Shown piece by piece: positions 45,932 through 55,357 of a stretch of DNA of 58,946 bases. Below the pieces are notes generated by a model. It worked only from the letters and a program-made list of their open reading frames with translations, did no database searches and was not told the origin of the DNA. Both the position numbers and the translations under genes were made by a program. The stretch's first letter is position 1; every line of letters begins with the position of its first letter. The stretch is from Acidobacteriota bacterium (GTDB lineage: Bacteria > Acidobacteriota > UBA6911 > JACOSC01): assembly GCA_016179055.1 (NCBI GenBank), contig JACOSC010000150.1, positions 1 through 58,946 of the forward strand, given 5' to 3'.

Positions 45932-47269
45932 ATGATCGTAGAGAAAGCCATCAAAACGCAGCCGATGGTGATACAACTGGGGCCGTCCCATCCGGCAATG
46001 CACGGCACGATAAAGATTGTCGTCGAGCTGGACGGCGAGGTGGTTACACGGGCGGACGTTGAAATCGGCTATCTGCACCGGGCATTCGAAAAGCATTGTG
46101 AAGAAGGCACCTATTTTCAGGCAATTCCTTATACCGATCGCCTGAATTACGTTTCTCCCATGATTTGTAATTTTGGTTACGGCATGGGCGTGGAAAAGCT
46201 GCTGGGTATACAGGTCACCGAGCGGTGCGAGTTTATTCGCTTGATTATGAGCGAAATTTCGCGCGTGTCGGATCATTTGACGTCCGTCGGCGCCTCGGCG
46301 ATGGAGTTGGGCGCCATGACGGCCTTCCTTTACATGATCAAGGCGCGTGAGTTTTTCTGGGAATTAATTGAAGCGGCTTGCGGCGCTCGTGTCACCGTAG
46401 CCTTTGTGCGGATCGGCGGCGTTAAGGCCGATCTGCCGGAGGGCTTCGGCGAAAAGGCGCGTCGCGCGATCAGCGAAGTGCGCCAGACGCTCAAAGAAGT
46501 GGATGGTCTCTTAACCAAGAACCCTATCTTTACCGATAGAATGCAAGGTGTGGGCGCCATCACCACAGCCGACGCGGTCAGTTACGGCTTCACCGGCCCG
46601 CTGCTACGCGCCTGCGGCGTTAATTACGATGTTCGCAAGTACCAGCCCTACCATGTCTATGATCGATTGAATTTTGACGTGCCTACCGGAAGCAATGGGG
46701 ACAACTACGATCGTTATCTGGTGCGTATGCAAGAAATCGAACAAAGCTTGCGATTGATTGAGCAGGCGTTGGCCAAGATTCCGCCGGGCCCAATCAATGT
46801 TGATCTCGAAGGGCGTGTGATGGCCGCCTCAGAAATGACCGATCGCGGCAAGCTCGGCGACACCCAAGGCCTCACGGATTACCGTGCTTTTCTCTCTCCC
46901 AATCTACAGGGTATGGAGAAGAGTCGCTATCAGCTCAACAACACGACGGACAAAAATGTGGCTTTGCCGCCCAAGGAAAGCGTATACACCAGCATCGAAG
47001 GGTTAATGAACCATTTCAAGCTGGTCATGCTGGGCCACGGCATACGGCCCCCCCAAGGGGAAGTATATTCTGCCGTTGAAGGCGCTAATGGCGAGTTTGG
47101 ATTTTACATGGTCAGTGACGGCAGCGACCGCCCCTATCGTGTCCATGTGCGCGCCCCATGCTTTCCGCTCATGGCGGCTTTACATCGCATGATTGAGGGA
47201 GGAATGGTTGCGGATATTGTGCCGACCTTTGGGTCGATCAACATGATTGGAGGCGAGCTGGATCGTTGA
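45932..47269 (+). CDS. nuoD: NADH-quinone oxidoreductase subunit D
   Basis: The 445-residue 49-kDa-type subunit starts with QLGPSHPAMHGTIKIVVELDGE and has the quinone-site residues in the HGT loop and the Tyr in the Q cavity (TYFQAIPYTDRLNYV). It is the hydrogenase-like core subunit next to N2. It ends with GELDR; its TGA overlaps the nuoF start, leaving no room for nuoE. Confidence 0.97.
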   Translation: MIVEKAIKTQPMVIQLGPSHPAMHGTIKIVVELDGEVVTRADVEIGYLHRAFEKHCEEGTYFQAIPYTDRLNYVSPMICNFGYGMGVEKLLGIQVTERCEFIRLIMSEISRVSDHLTSVGASAMELGAMTAFLYMIKAREFFWELIEAACGARVTVAFVRIGGVKADLPEGFGEKARRAISEVRQTLKEVDGLLTKNPIFTDRMQGVGAITTADAVSYGFTGPLLRACGVNYDVRKYQPYHVYDRLNFDVPTGSNGDNYDRYLVRMQEIEQSLRLIEQALAKIPPGPINVDLEGRVMAASEMTDRGKLGDTQGLTDYRAFLSPNLQGMEKSRYQLNNTTDKNVALPPKESVYTSIEGLMNHFKLVMLGHGIRPPQGEVYSAVEGANGEFGFYMVSDGSDRPYRVHVRAPCFPLMAALHRMIEGGMVADIVPTFGSINMIGGELDR

Positions 47270-48558
47270 TGCTGGAACGAGTGCTGACCAAGAATTGGGA
47301 GAAGACCAATTCCCACAAGATTGAAACCTATATGGCCGGGGGCGGTTACGAGGCTTTGCGCCAAGTTCTCACCGGCGGCTTTACGCCGGAACAGGTCATT
47401 GAAGAGGTTAAGAAATCAAACTTACGTGGGCGCGGCGGGGCCGGATTTCCCACCGGCGTCAAGTGGAGTTTTGTTCCGAAAGATCCCAGCAAGCCCAAAT
47501 ACATGGTAGTGAACGCCGATGAGAGCGAGCCCGGAACTTTTAAAGACCGCTACATTCTGGAGCGTGATCCGCACATGCTTATCGAAGGCCTTATTATCGG
47601 CTCTTATGCCATCGGCGCCAAAACGTGCTTTATCTATGTGCGCGGCGAATATTATCATCCGGCTCAGGTAGTGGAGGCGGCGCTCGCCGAGGCCTATCGG
47701 CAGGGTTTCCTAGGAAACAACTTATTGGGCAGCGGGTACTCCCTGGAAGTTTTTTTGATCCGCGGAGCGGGCGCCTATATTTGCGGCGAAGAAACCGCCC
47801 TGTTGGAGTCTTTGGAAGGGAAGAAAGGGTGGCCGCGGCTGAAGCCGCCGTTTCCGGCCGTGGTGGGTTTGTATAAATGCCCGACAGTAATTAACAACGT
47901 TGAGACCCTGGCCAATATTCCGCACATTATTCGGCGCGGCGGGCAGTGGTATGCCGGCTTGGGTCCGCCCAAGAACGGCGGCACGCGCCTGTTTGCTCTC
48001 AGCGGCCACGTCAACCGGCCGGGCGTATATGAATTGCCTTTAGGCATCACGCTGCGGGAGATGATTTATGACCATGCCGGCGGTATCCGTGACGGCAAGG
48101 TGATCAAGGCGGTGATCCCGGGCGGTTCTTCCGCTCCCGTGCTTACGGCGGCCGAGATCGACGTGAAGATGGATCATGAGTCGGTAGCCGCCATTGGTTC
48201 GATGCTGGGCTCCGGCGCCGTTATCATCATGGATGAGACGACGTGCATGGTTAAAGCCCTGGCGCGTATTACTAAGTTTTACGCGCACGAATCCTGCGGC
48301 CAGTGCACGCCCTGTCGAGAGGGCACCGGTTGGATGTTAAAAATTCTTAGGCGCATTTTGCAGGGCGAGGGTCACGCGGACGACCCGGATCATTTGCTTG
48401 CCATACAGGGCAATATTCAAGGGATGACAATATGCCCGTTAGGAGACGCCGCCGCATTGCCGGTGCAGAGCTTCGTCACGAAGTTCCGCCAAGAGTTTGA
48501 TTACCACTGCGTTCATAAGCGCTGCGACATAGAGAGCGCTTGCGCCGTACCGGCTTAG
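47269..48558 (+). CDS. nuoF: NADH-quinone oxidoreductase subunit F
   Basis: The 429-residue flavoprotein binds NADH and FMN: GRGGAGFPTGVKW and NADESEPGTFKDR, with the ligands of [4Fe-4S] cluster N3 in ESCGQCTPCREGT and the later Cys in MTICPLGDAA. It starts at ATG 47269 (TGATG overlap with nuoD), 3 nt after a TTG alternative. NuoE, which normally precedes it, is not encoded here. It would accept NADH electrons and pass them to NuoG. Confidence 0.97.
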   Translation: MLERVLTKNWEKTNSHKIETYMAGGGYEALRQVLTGGFTPEQVIEEVKKSNLRGRGGAGFPTGVKWSFVPKDPSKPKYMVVNADESEPGTFKDRYILERDPHMLIEGLIIGSYAIGAKTCFIYVRGEYYHPAQVVEAALAEAYRQGFLGNNLLGSGYSLEVFLIRGAGAYICGEETALLESLEGKKGWPRLKPPFPAVVGLYKCPTVINNVETLANIPHIIRRGGQWYAGLGPPKNGGTRLFALSGHVNRPGVYELPLGITLREMIYDHAGGIRDGKVIKAVIPGGSSAPVLTAAEIDVKMDHESVAAIGSMLGSGAVIIMDETTCMVKALARITKFYAHESCGQCTPCREGTGWMLKILRRILQGEGHADDPDHLLAIQGNIQGMTICPLGDAAALPVQSFVTKFRQEFDYHCVHKRCDIESACAVPA

Positions 48559-48641
48559 TTAAGATGTGAGAACGCTAGGCCGGAAACCTATGTCGGCATC
48601 ATTCCGCCCGTGGCACTCGCCGCATCTTAGGTCAGAAAGCT

Positions 48642-50288
48642 ATGCCCAAGATTACGATCGACGATAAAGAGATTTCCGTGGAAGGCGGCACGAATATCAT
48701 TGCCGCCGCACAGCGTCTCGGCATTGAGGTCCCCCATTACTGTTACCACCCTGGCCTGTCCGTGGCCGGCGCCTGCCGCATGTGCCTGGTTGAAATCGAG
48801 AAGATGCCCAAGCTGCAAACCGGTTGCAGTACGTTGGCCACGGAAGGGATGGTTATCAAGACCATCGCGCATAGCGCCAAGGCTAAGGCGGCCGTGCAGG
48901 GTGTCCTGGAATTAACGCTGATTAATCATCCGCTGGATTGCCCCGTCTGTGATCAAGCCGGAGAGTGCGGGCTCCAGGATTACTACATGAAATATGGCCT
49001 CTACAACAGTCGCATGCGCGACGCCAAAGTGAAAAAGGAAAAGAAAGCATCTGCCCTGGGACCGCATGTGATGCTCGACCAGGAGCGCTGCATTCTCTGT
49101 TCGCGTTGCGTGCGATTTACCCATGAAATTACTAAGACCAATGAGATCGGCATTTTTAATCGGGGCGATCATTCGTATATCGACGTGGTGAATGGCCGGT
49201 CCTTGGAAAACAACTATTCCGGCAATGTGGTCGATATCTGTCCGGTCGGCGCGTTGACCGATCGGGATTTTCGTTTTCAATGCCGAGTTTGGTACTTGCA
49301 GGAAAGCGATTCGATTTGTCCAGGCTGCAGCACCGGTTGCAATATCAAGATTCATTTTAACGTCCGCCGCCGGCACATTGCCGGCGGGCGCCGCGTGCAA
49401 CGATTGAAACCGCGCTTTAATGAAGCGGTCAACCAGTGGTGGATGTGCGACGAGGGGCGGTACGCCTATCCGAGCATCGATGAGAATCGCATTACCACGC
49501 CGAGCGCGCGATTAGCGGCCGCACACCAGCGGATGGATTGGCGCGACGCCATAGACCAAATGGCCTTGGCGCTCAGAGAGGCGCTCGCCGCTTATGGACC
49601 CGAGTCGGTAGGCGTCATCGCTTCGCCCCAGCTTACGAACGAGGATTTGTATTTAATTAAGAAGCTGTTTGTCGACGTACTCGGCATTGCCGCGGTCGAT
49701 TACCGCATGCCGCCCAATCGCTCGGCGAAAAACGACGACTTCCTGCTACGGGCTGATAGAAATCCCAATACGCTGGGCGCTCACCTCATCGGCCTATCGC
49801 CGTTTGGAAAGGAGATATCGACCCCACGCATACTGGAAGCGGCCGCCGGCGGGAGGCTGCAAGTGCTTTACGTTTTCTCGACGGACTTGGTCGCTGTCTA
49901 CGGCGAAGCCCCGATCGCCAATATGGCCGCCCATGTGCCGCTCATGATCTACCAAGGAACCAATCATAACCGTACGAGCACCTTAGCGCACCTGGTCCTG
50001 CCGGCGGCCATTTACGCGGAAAAGAACGGAACCTTTACCAACTACGCCGGCCGCGTGCAACACCTCAAGCCGGCCTTCGCTCCGTTGGCCGAGGCCATGC
50101 CCGATTGGAAAATTCTTTGCAAGCTGGCCCAAGCGCTTGGCCACGACTTCCGCTATGCCGACGAGGAAGCCATTTTCGAAGAGTTGGCCAATTCGCAACC
50201 GGCGTTCGCCGGCATAACCTATGCCGGAATTGGATCTCACGGGTGGCCCATCGAAAAGGAAAGGGTTTTATCATTCGTCACAGCTTAG
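48642..50288 (+). CDS. nuoG: NADH-quinone oxidoreductase subunit G
   Basis: The 548-residue iron-sulfur subunit has all N-terminal clusters: C34, C45, C48 and C62 (N1b), H96, C100, C103 and C109 (N5), and the C150-C153-C156 set (N4) with DICPVGAL. A further CPGCSTGC and WWMC (about 235-285) supply an N7-type cluster. The C-terminal molybdopterin-like domain is short compared with the usual 700-900 residues, ending at ~548. Its stop is followed by the repeat element; the 3' end is one arm of a duplicated ~50-bp segment. Confidence 0.94.
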   Translation: MPKITIDDKEISVEGGTNIIAAAQRLGIEVPHYCYHPGLSVAGACRMCLVEIEKMPKLQTGCSTLATEGMVIKTIAHSAKAKAAVQGVLELTLINHPLDCPVCDQAGECGLQDYYMKYGLYNSRMRDAKVKKEKKASALGPHVMLDQERCILCSRCVRFTHEITKTNEIGIFNRGDHSYIDVVNGRSLENNYSGNVVDICPVGALTDRDFRFQCRVWYLQESDSICPGCSTGCNIKIHFNVRRRHIAGGRRVQRLKPRFNEAVNQWWMCDEGRYAYPSIDENRITTPSARLAAAHQRMDWRDAIDQMALALREALAAYGPESVGVIASPQLTNEDLYLIKKLFVDVLGIAAVDYRMPPNRSAKNDDFLLRADRNPNTLGAHLIGLSPFGKEISTPRILEAAAGGRLQVLYVFSTDLVAVYGEAPIANMAAHVPLMIYQGTNHNRTSTLAHLVLPAAIYAEKNGTFTNYAGRVQHLKPAFAPLAEAMPDWKILCKLAQALGHDFRYADEEAIFEELANSQPAFAGITYAGIGSHGWPIEKERVLSFVTA

Positions 50289-50313
50289 ATTGTTGTCACA
50301 CTATGGAAAGGGT

Positions 50314-50489
50314 GTAACTGTTCACCGGGATCGGGGCCAAGGGTCCGGTAGTACCGATGGCTGTTAGGAATTATAGTGATTTAGAGATCAGATAGTGGGG
50401 CGGATGCCTAACGGATTGCGGACGGTTTGGAAGAGGAATCCAGGCAAGATCGCCCGATCCCAGACCCCCGCCCCCTGTGAACAGTTTCG
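50314..50489. mobile_element. ~180-bp non-autonomous repeat, copy 2 (nuoG-nuoH gap)
   Basis: Starts GTAACTGTTCACCGGGATCGGGG and ends CCTGTGAACAGTTT, with the shared centre ATG-GCT-GTT-AGG-AAT-TAT-AGT-GAT (MAVRNYSD) and the GGGGCGGATGCCTAACGGATTGCGGACGG block seen in the other copies (given as landmarks). An imperfect ~50-bp direct repeat (50260-50312 and 50490-50540) brackets it. It splits the nuo operon without a strong terminator. Confidence 0.75.
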
Positions 50490-50509
50490 AAAGGGTTTCA
50501 TAATTCGTC

Positions 50510-51580
50510 ATGACCGAGATTGTCATCACGATGGGAAAGATCGCCTTTGTGCTATTTTGTGTTTTCAACCTGCTCTACGTTCTGCTTTGGCTGGAGCGTA
50601 AGCAGAGCGCGGTGATGCAGGACCGTATCGGCGCCAATCGCGCCGACATTTTCGGACTGCGCGCTTGGGGATTGTTTCATCCGATAGCCGACGCTATTAA
50701 GATGATTTGCAAGGAAGATTTCATGCCGGCGGCCGCCGATAAATTTGTCTACACGGCGGCGCCCTTCTTGGCGGTCTTTTTTTCTTTGGTGGGATTTGCC
50801 GTGATCCCGTTTGGCGACACCCTCACGCTCGGCGGCCATACGATTCATTTGCAAATCGCTGACCTGAACGTGGGCTTGCTCTATGTCTTTGCCATGCTTT
50901 CCTTGGGCGTGTATGGCTTCATACTGGCGGGCTGGGCCTCGAATAACAATTTTGCCTTCCTGGGCGGCATGCGTGCCGGTTCCCAAATGATCTCATATGA
51001 GATCACGATGGGAGCCACCGTCATGGGACTGGTCATCCTTTTTCAAACACTCAGCCTCAACCAAATGGTCCAGGCACAGGGCGAGTACTTCTTTGGCTTT
51101 ATACCGAAATGGGGCGTGCTGTTGCAGCCCTTGGGTTTTTTGCTTTTTTTAATCGCCGGTATTGCGGAAACCAAGCGCATTCCCTTTGACCTGCCGGAGG
51201 GCGAGTCGGAAATTATCGGATATTTTGTCGAGTACAGCGGCATGAAGTTCGGCATGTTTATGATGACCGATTTTATCGAGACCATTCTGCTCTCCGCCAT
51301 GCTCACTACGTTATTTTTCGGCGGATGGCAGATTCCCTATTTGCACGCCGATGGATTTCACCTGGGCGGCCTGCGCCTGGCCATCAATCCGGTTTTGGTC
51401 AGCTTTCTGCAGGTGGCGGCTTTTGGTCTCAAGGTGTTCTGCTTTTGCTGGCTGCTCCTGCTGATCCGCTGGACCTTGCCGCGGTTTCGCTACGATCAAC
51501 TGATGGCGCTGGGTTGGAAGTTCATGTTGCCGCTCTCGCTGCTTAACCTAGCTATTACCGGACTCGTGGTGCTACTCTGA
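50510..51580 (+). CDS. nuoH: NADH-quinone oxidoreductase subunit H
   Basis: The 356-residue membrane subunit has about eight transmembrane helices and NuoH hallmarks: ERKQSAVMQDRIGANRAD, KMICKEDFMP and AGIAETKRIPFDLPEGESEIIGYF. It lines the quinone channel. Start ATG 50510, from the duplicated segment; an A-rich site precedes it. It follows the repeat element by 20 nt. Confidence 0.96.
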   Translation: MTEIVITMGKIAFVLFCVFNLLYVLLWLERKQSAVMQDRIGANRADIFGLRAWGLFHPIADAIKMICKEDFMPAAADKFVYTAAPFLAVFFSLVGFAVIPFGDTLTLGGHTIHLQIADLNVGLLYVFAMLSLGVYGFILAGWASNNNFAFLGGMRAGSQMISYEITMGATVMGLVILFQTLSLNQMVQAQGEYFFGFIPKWGVLLQPLGFLLFLIAGIAETKRIPFDLPEGESEIIGYFVEYSGMKFGMFMMTDFIETILLSAMLTTLFFGGWQIPYLHADGFHLGGLRLAINPVLVSFLQVAAFGLKVFCFCWLLLLIRWTLPRFRYDQLMALGWKFMLPLSLLNLAITGLVVLL

Positions 51581-51643
51581 GGACTTCCGACGGGAAGAGG
51601 CGCCCTATGACCAACGAATTTCAAGTATTTTCAAGGAGGAGCG

Positions 51644-52168
51644 TTGCGACGTAACCATCAAATCCCTTTGGGAGCCATCGTTAAGGGATTAGCGTTGACC
51701 GCGGGTCACTTCTTTAGAAACATGAGAATTCATGTGGCGCATCTGTTTGGCCGGCGACTCCAGGAAAAGGGCATGGTCACCTTTCAATATCCTGAAGAGC
51801 GGCGACCTTTCTCGCCGCGCTTACGGACGCGCCATCGCCTAACCATGCGGGCGGACGGATCGCCGCGCTGCGTGGCCTGCATGATGTGCGAGACCATCTG
51901 TCCGGCGAATTGTATATATATTACCGCGGGTGAACACCCGGACCCGCATATTGAAAAGCAACCGCTCAAGTTCGACATTGATTTGGGAGTCTGTGTATTT
52001 TGCGGTTTCTGCGTCGAAGTTTGCCCGGAGGATGCCATTCGAATGGATACGGGGATTTTGGAATTTGCCGCCTATAGTCGCCAGGAAATGATTCTTACGA
52101 TGGATAAGCTCCTCATGAAGGAAGGCGCGCAAGAGCCCGATCGCGCGTTGATGAAAGAAAACGCCTGA
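51644..52168 (+). CDS. nuoI: NADH-quinone oxidoreductase subunit I
   Basis: The 174-residue ferredoxin-like subunit carries two CxxCxxCxxxCP sets, CVACMMCETICP and CVFCGFCVEVCP (clusters N6a and N6b), that bridge NuoG to NuoB. The TTG start at 51644 has AAGGAGG 5-6 nt upstream. Its TGA is at the left edge of repeat copy 3. Downstream membrane subunits nuoJKLMN are not next to it. Confidence 0.95.
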   Translation: MRRNHQIPLGAIVKGLALTAGHFFRNMRIHVAHLFGRRLQEKGMVTFQYPEERRPFSPRLRTRHRLTMRADGSPRCVACMMCETICPANCIYITAGEHPDPHIEKQPLKFDIDLGVCVFCGFCVEVCPEDAIRMDTGILEFAAYSRQEMILTMDKLLMKEGAQEPDRALMKENA

Positions 52169-52353
52169 CTGTTCACGGGGATCGGGGGTCAGGGATCAGA
52201 GGCTGAGGGCATCGAGGTGCCGATGGCTGTTAGTAATTATCGTGATTTAGAGATTGGGTAGTGGGGCGGATGCTTAACGGATTGCGGACGGCCTGGAAAA
52301 AAATCCAATCGATATCGCCTGACCCCCGACCCCTGACCCCCGTGAACGGTTAC
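52169..52353. mobile_element. ~185-bp non-autonomous repeat, copy 3 (after nuoI)
   Basis: Begins CTGTTCACGGGGATCGGGGGTCAGGG and ends CCCCTGACCCCCGTGAACGGTTAC (landmarks only), near-perfect inverted ends. The direct repeat GAAAACGC(C/T)TGA flanks it (52157-52168 and 52354-52365). The centre reads MAVSNYRDLEI, then stop and frameshifts, with FPK-x-RYRLT-like remains further on: a decayed four-helix-bundle 5' end. It follows the nuoI stop directly. Confidence 0.8.
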
Positions 52354-52444
52354 GAAAACGCTTGAATGCGGCACGGCCCATGCGCCATTTTGACCATCTT
52401 GTTTTCCTGCGTGATAAGGTTTCTTTGATTGGGTAGAGGACACC

Positions 52445-54133
52445 ATGGGTGAAAGAGAAAGTTTGGAATTTGACATCTTATTCGTCGGGGCGGGACCGGC
52501 CAGTCTCTGCGGCGCCATTTACCTATCCCGATTGGTGGAAAAGCACAATCGCCAGGTCGAGAGCGGATCGGTTTCCGGGGAGCGCTTACAGCCCTCGATC
52601 GCGATCCTTGAAAAAGGGGCGGAGCTAGGCGCACATTCGTTATCCGGCGCCGTACTCGATCCCATCGCTTTGCACGAGCTGTTCACGCCGGAAGAGCTAT
52701 CGGCGGCCCCTCTGGATACTAAAGTAAAAGAAGATTTCGTCTATTACTTAACCGCGAACAGTAAAATACGAATCCCCACGCCACCGGCATTGCACAACGT
52801 CGGGCTATCTATTATATCGCTGGGCAAGCTAGTCAAGTGGCTGGGCACCCACGTGGAAGCGTGCGGTATCGATATCTTTCCCGGCTTCGCCGGCCGTGAG
52901 CTGCTCTACGAAGGCCATCAGGTCGTCGGAGTGCGCACGGGCGACATGGGCATTGATAAGAAGGGCCAGCCCAAATCAAATTATCAGCCCGGCATGGATG
53001 TGCGAGCTAAAGTCACCGTCCTTGGCGAAGGCTCGCGCGGGTCACTCACCAAAACCTTGATTAATAAATTTCACCTCGATCGCAACATTAATCCTCAGGT
53101 CTATGCCATCGGCGTGAAGGAGCTGTGGGAGATTCCCGCCGGCACGATTAACCGTGGCACCGTAATCCACACCATGGGTTGGCCGCTCAAGAGCGATACT
53201 TTTGGCGGCAGTTTTGTCTACTCGTTGGAAGAAACCCTCCTCTCGATTGGATTAGTTATCGGCCTGGATTATAAAGATCCGTATCTCGATCCGCAAAATG
53301 AATTCAACCGGTTCAAGACGCACCCGCTGATGAAGGGTTTGTTGAAGGGTGGAAAGGTGATCAAGTACGGCGCCAAGACCCTTCCGGAAGGGGGGTACTA
53401 TGCCATGCCTCGTCTGACGGTGGACGGCGCGCTAGTGATCGGCGACTCCGGAGGTTTTCTTAATCCCCAGCGCTTGAAAGGAATTCATATGGCAATGAAG
53501 TCCGGCATGCTGGCGGCCGAGACCATTTTTGAAGCGCTTAAAGAGGACAAATTCTCTGAGGCGCAACTGCAGTCCTTCCACACGCGGATTGAAAATAGTT
53601 GGATAAAAAAGGAACTCTATCAGGTCCGTAATTTTCATCAGAACTTTGAACATGGTCTATGGGTGGGTATGTTCCATACCGGTCTTCAGATGTTTACCGG
53701 CGGGCGAGGTTTAATTGATCCGATGCGTTCCCGGGCCGGCCATGAATATATGAAGAAGGTCCGCGATTACTGGCCCACTGGGAAATCGGCAGTCGCAGCC
53801 GCGCCCATCGACGGATCGCAAACCTTTGACAAGTTGACAGACGTACATCACTCCGCGACGGATCACGAAGAGGACCAGCCAATCCATCTGCTAGTGCGCG
53901 ACTACAACATTTGCCATACGCGCTGCCGAGAAGAGTACGACAACCCTTGCCAGCGATTCTGTCCGGCGGCCGTGTATGAAATGGTCGATGCTGACGGCAG
54001 CGGTCAGACCAAACTGCAAATCAACGCCAGCAACTGTGTCCACTGCAAAACCTGTGACATCATGGACCCCTATCAAATCATCGACTGGGTTCCACCCGAG
54101 GGCGGCGGCGGTCCCGGCTACGAAATACTGTAG
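52445..54133 (+). CDS. Electron-transfer flavoprotein:ubiquinone oxidoreductase
   Basis: The 562-residue protein has an N-terminal FAD motif (VGAGPASLCGAIYL), GGSFVYSLEE, KGIHMAMKSGMLAAE, and the C-terminal [4Fe-4S] motif CRFCPAAVYEMV preceded by two Cys groups and followed by NCVHCKTCDI. It moves electrons from ETF (fatty-acid and amino-acid dehydrogenases) to the quinone pool at the membrane. It lies ~275 nt after nuoI on the same strand; a shared transcript is possible but the repeat intervenes. Confidence 0.95.
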   Translation: MGERESLEFDILFVGAGPASLCGAIYLSRLVEKHNRQVESGSVSGERLQPSIAILEKGAELGAHSLSGAVLDPIALHELFTPEELSAAPLDTKVKEDFVYYLTANSKIRIPTPPALHNVGLSIISLGKLVKWLGTHVEACGIDIFPGFAGRELLYEGHQVVGVRTGDMGIDKKGQPKSNYQPGMDVRAKVTVLGEGSRGSLTKTLINKFHLDRNINPQVYAIGVKELWEIPAGTINRGTVIHTMGWPLKSDTFGGSFVYSLEETLLSIGLVIGLDYKDPYLDPQNEFNRFKTHPLMKGLLKGGKVIKYGAKTLPEGGYYAMPRLTVDGALVIGDSGGFLNPQRLKGIHMAMKSGMLAAETIFEALKEDKFSEAQLQSFHTRIENSWIKKELYQVRNFHQNFEHGLWVGMFHTGLQMFTGGRGLIDPMRSRAGHEYMKKVRDYWPTGKSAVAAAPIDGSQTFDKLTDVHHSATDHEEDQPIHLLVRDYNICHTRCREEYDNPCQRFCPAAVYEMVDADGSGQTKLQINASNCVHCKTCDIMDPYQIIDWVPPEGGGGPGYEIL

Positions 54134-54192
54134 GCCACGTGATCGTCAACGACGCCTTGCGGGTCAGCGACAGTGACTCGCCAGATTTTAGC

Positions 54193-54804
54193 TCATCGTA
54201 TTAGGTCCAAGAATTCCAAACGAGTCTTCGGATCCGACCGGAAGGCGCCCAACATGGTGCTGGTAATGGCTTGCGAGTTGATTTTTTGTACACCGCGCAT
54301 GATCATGCACATGTGCTGCGCTTCGATGACCACACCGACGCCGAGTGGTTGGATCTTCTCTTGCAGCGTTTGCGCAATTTGCGCGGTGAGCCTCTCCTGC
54401 ACTTGCAACCGGCGGCTGAGGGCTTCTACGAGTCGAGGAATCTTACTCAAACCGACGACGTATTTGTTGGGCACGTAAGCCACGTGGCAACGACCGAAGA
54501 AAGGTAAAAGATGGTGCTCGCACAAGCTAAAAAAATCAATATTCTTTACAACGACCATCTCATCATAATCTACCTTGAATTTGGCCGAGCCGAAAAGTTT
54601 GTCTATATCCACGTTATTGCCGCTGGTTAGAGTCTTGAGCATTCGTTCCACTCTCAGCGGCGTGTTCTTTAAACCCTCGCGCGCAACCGACTCTCCCAAG
54701 GCTTCCAGGATTTCGGCAATATGGCGGCGAATGTCGTTGGCAGAGATATTCTTGCGCTCCGCTACGGGGGCTGTTTTTAACATATCAACACTATGTCTGG
54801 CCAC
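54193..54804 (-). CDS. folE: GTP cyclohydrolase I (FolE type IA)
   Basis: The 203-residue enzyme has the zinc ligands in [12 protein letters not shown] and CMIMRGVQ (Cys, His, Cys), and [18 protein letters not shown]. It makes dihydroneopterin triphosphate from GTP, the first step of folate and pterin synthesis. The GTG start at 54804 follows AGGAG. It is convergent with the ETF-QO gene. Confidence 0.97.
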   Translation of the reverse strand: MARHSVDMLKTAPVAERKNISANDIRRHIAEILEALGESVAREGLKNTPLRVERMLKTLTSGNNVDIDKLFGSAKFKVDYDEMVVVKNIDFFSLCEHHLLPFFGRCHVAYVPNKYVVGLSKIPRLVEALSRRLQVQERLTAQIAQTLQEKIQPLGVGVVIEAQHMCMIMRGVQKINSQAITSTMLGAFRSDPKTRLEFLDLIR

Positions 54805-54959
54805 GTTGACTCCTATGCCTACCTTAGCCGAATCGTCCAGCTACCCAATTTGCGCTATCATAGCCTAGCTGTAATGAGTTTTTTATTATACCATAGGGCT
54901 GCTTTCGAAAGGCCGTCCGCAGAGCGGCCAATACCGGGGCATTCCCTAGCACACACAGC

Positions 54960-55183
54960 CAGTGGCGACCACTCTAAGAGGTAGAAGTAGCGGGTTTCCA
55001 GCGCCCCGAAGAGGTGATAGACCCGATCGGTTTTCACGCCGCGTAGGCGACTGGTGAGCCCTTGGAACGGCACATCCTGAACGAACAGCCACGGTGGTAG
55101 CTGGCTCCTTGGCCTTGACCGCGCCCTTCACGAATTCGCTGATCAATAATCGTTTGATTGCTCTGTCGAAGACGCTTTGCCAT
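54960..55183 (-). pseudogene. Tn7-type TnsA endonuclease, N-terminal remnant
   Basis: From an ATG at 55183 the frame begins MAKRLRQSNQTIIDQRIREGRG, and, after a one-base loss near 55095, continues PWLFVQDVPFQGL, RGVKTDRVYHLF and LETRYFYLLEWSP. This is the N-terminal half of TnsA-like endonucleases of Tn7-type transposons. It stops at about 54960 without the catalytic domain; tnsB is not visible. Dead by frameshift and truncation. Confidence 0.7.
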
Positions 55184-55357
55184 TCTGTTCTTCCGATGCG
55201 CGGGCTAGGCTCTGTCCGGCACGCCCTTAGTTTTTAATGCGAGATGTCCGTTTACCTACATTATTTCGCCTCTCTGCAGTGTCCAGCTTAGCCCATGGAG
55301 TAGCAAACTCATGGGCCCGGAGACTTTATGCGAACTGCCGTTTAAAGGCGGCTCCTA

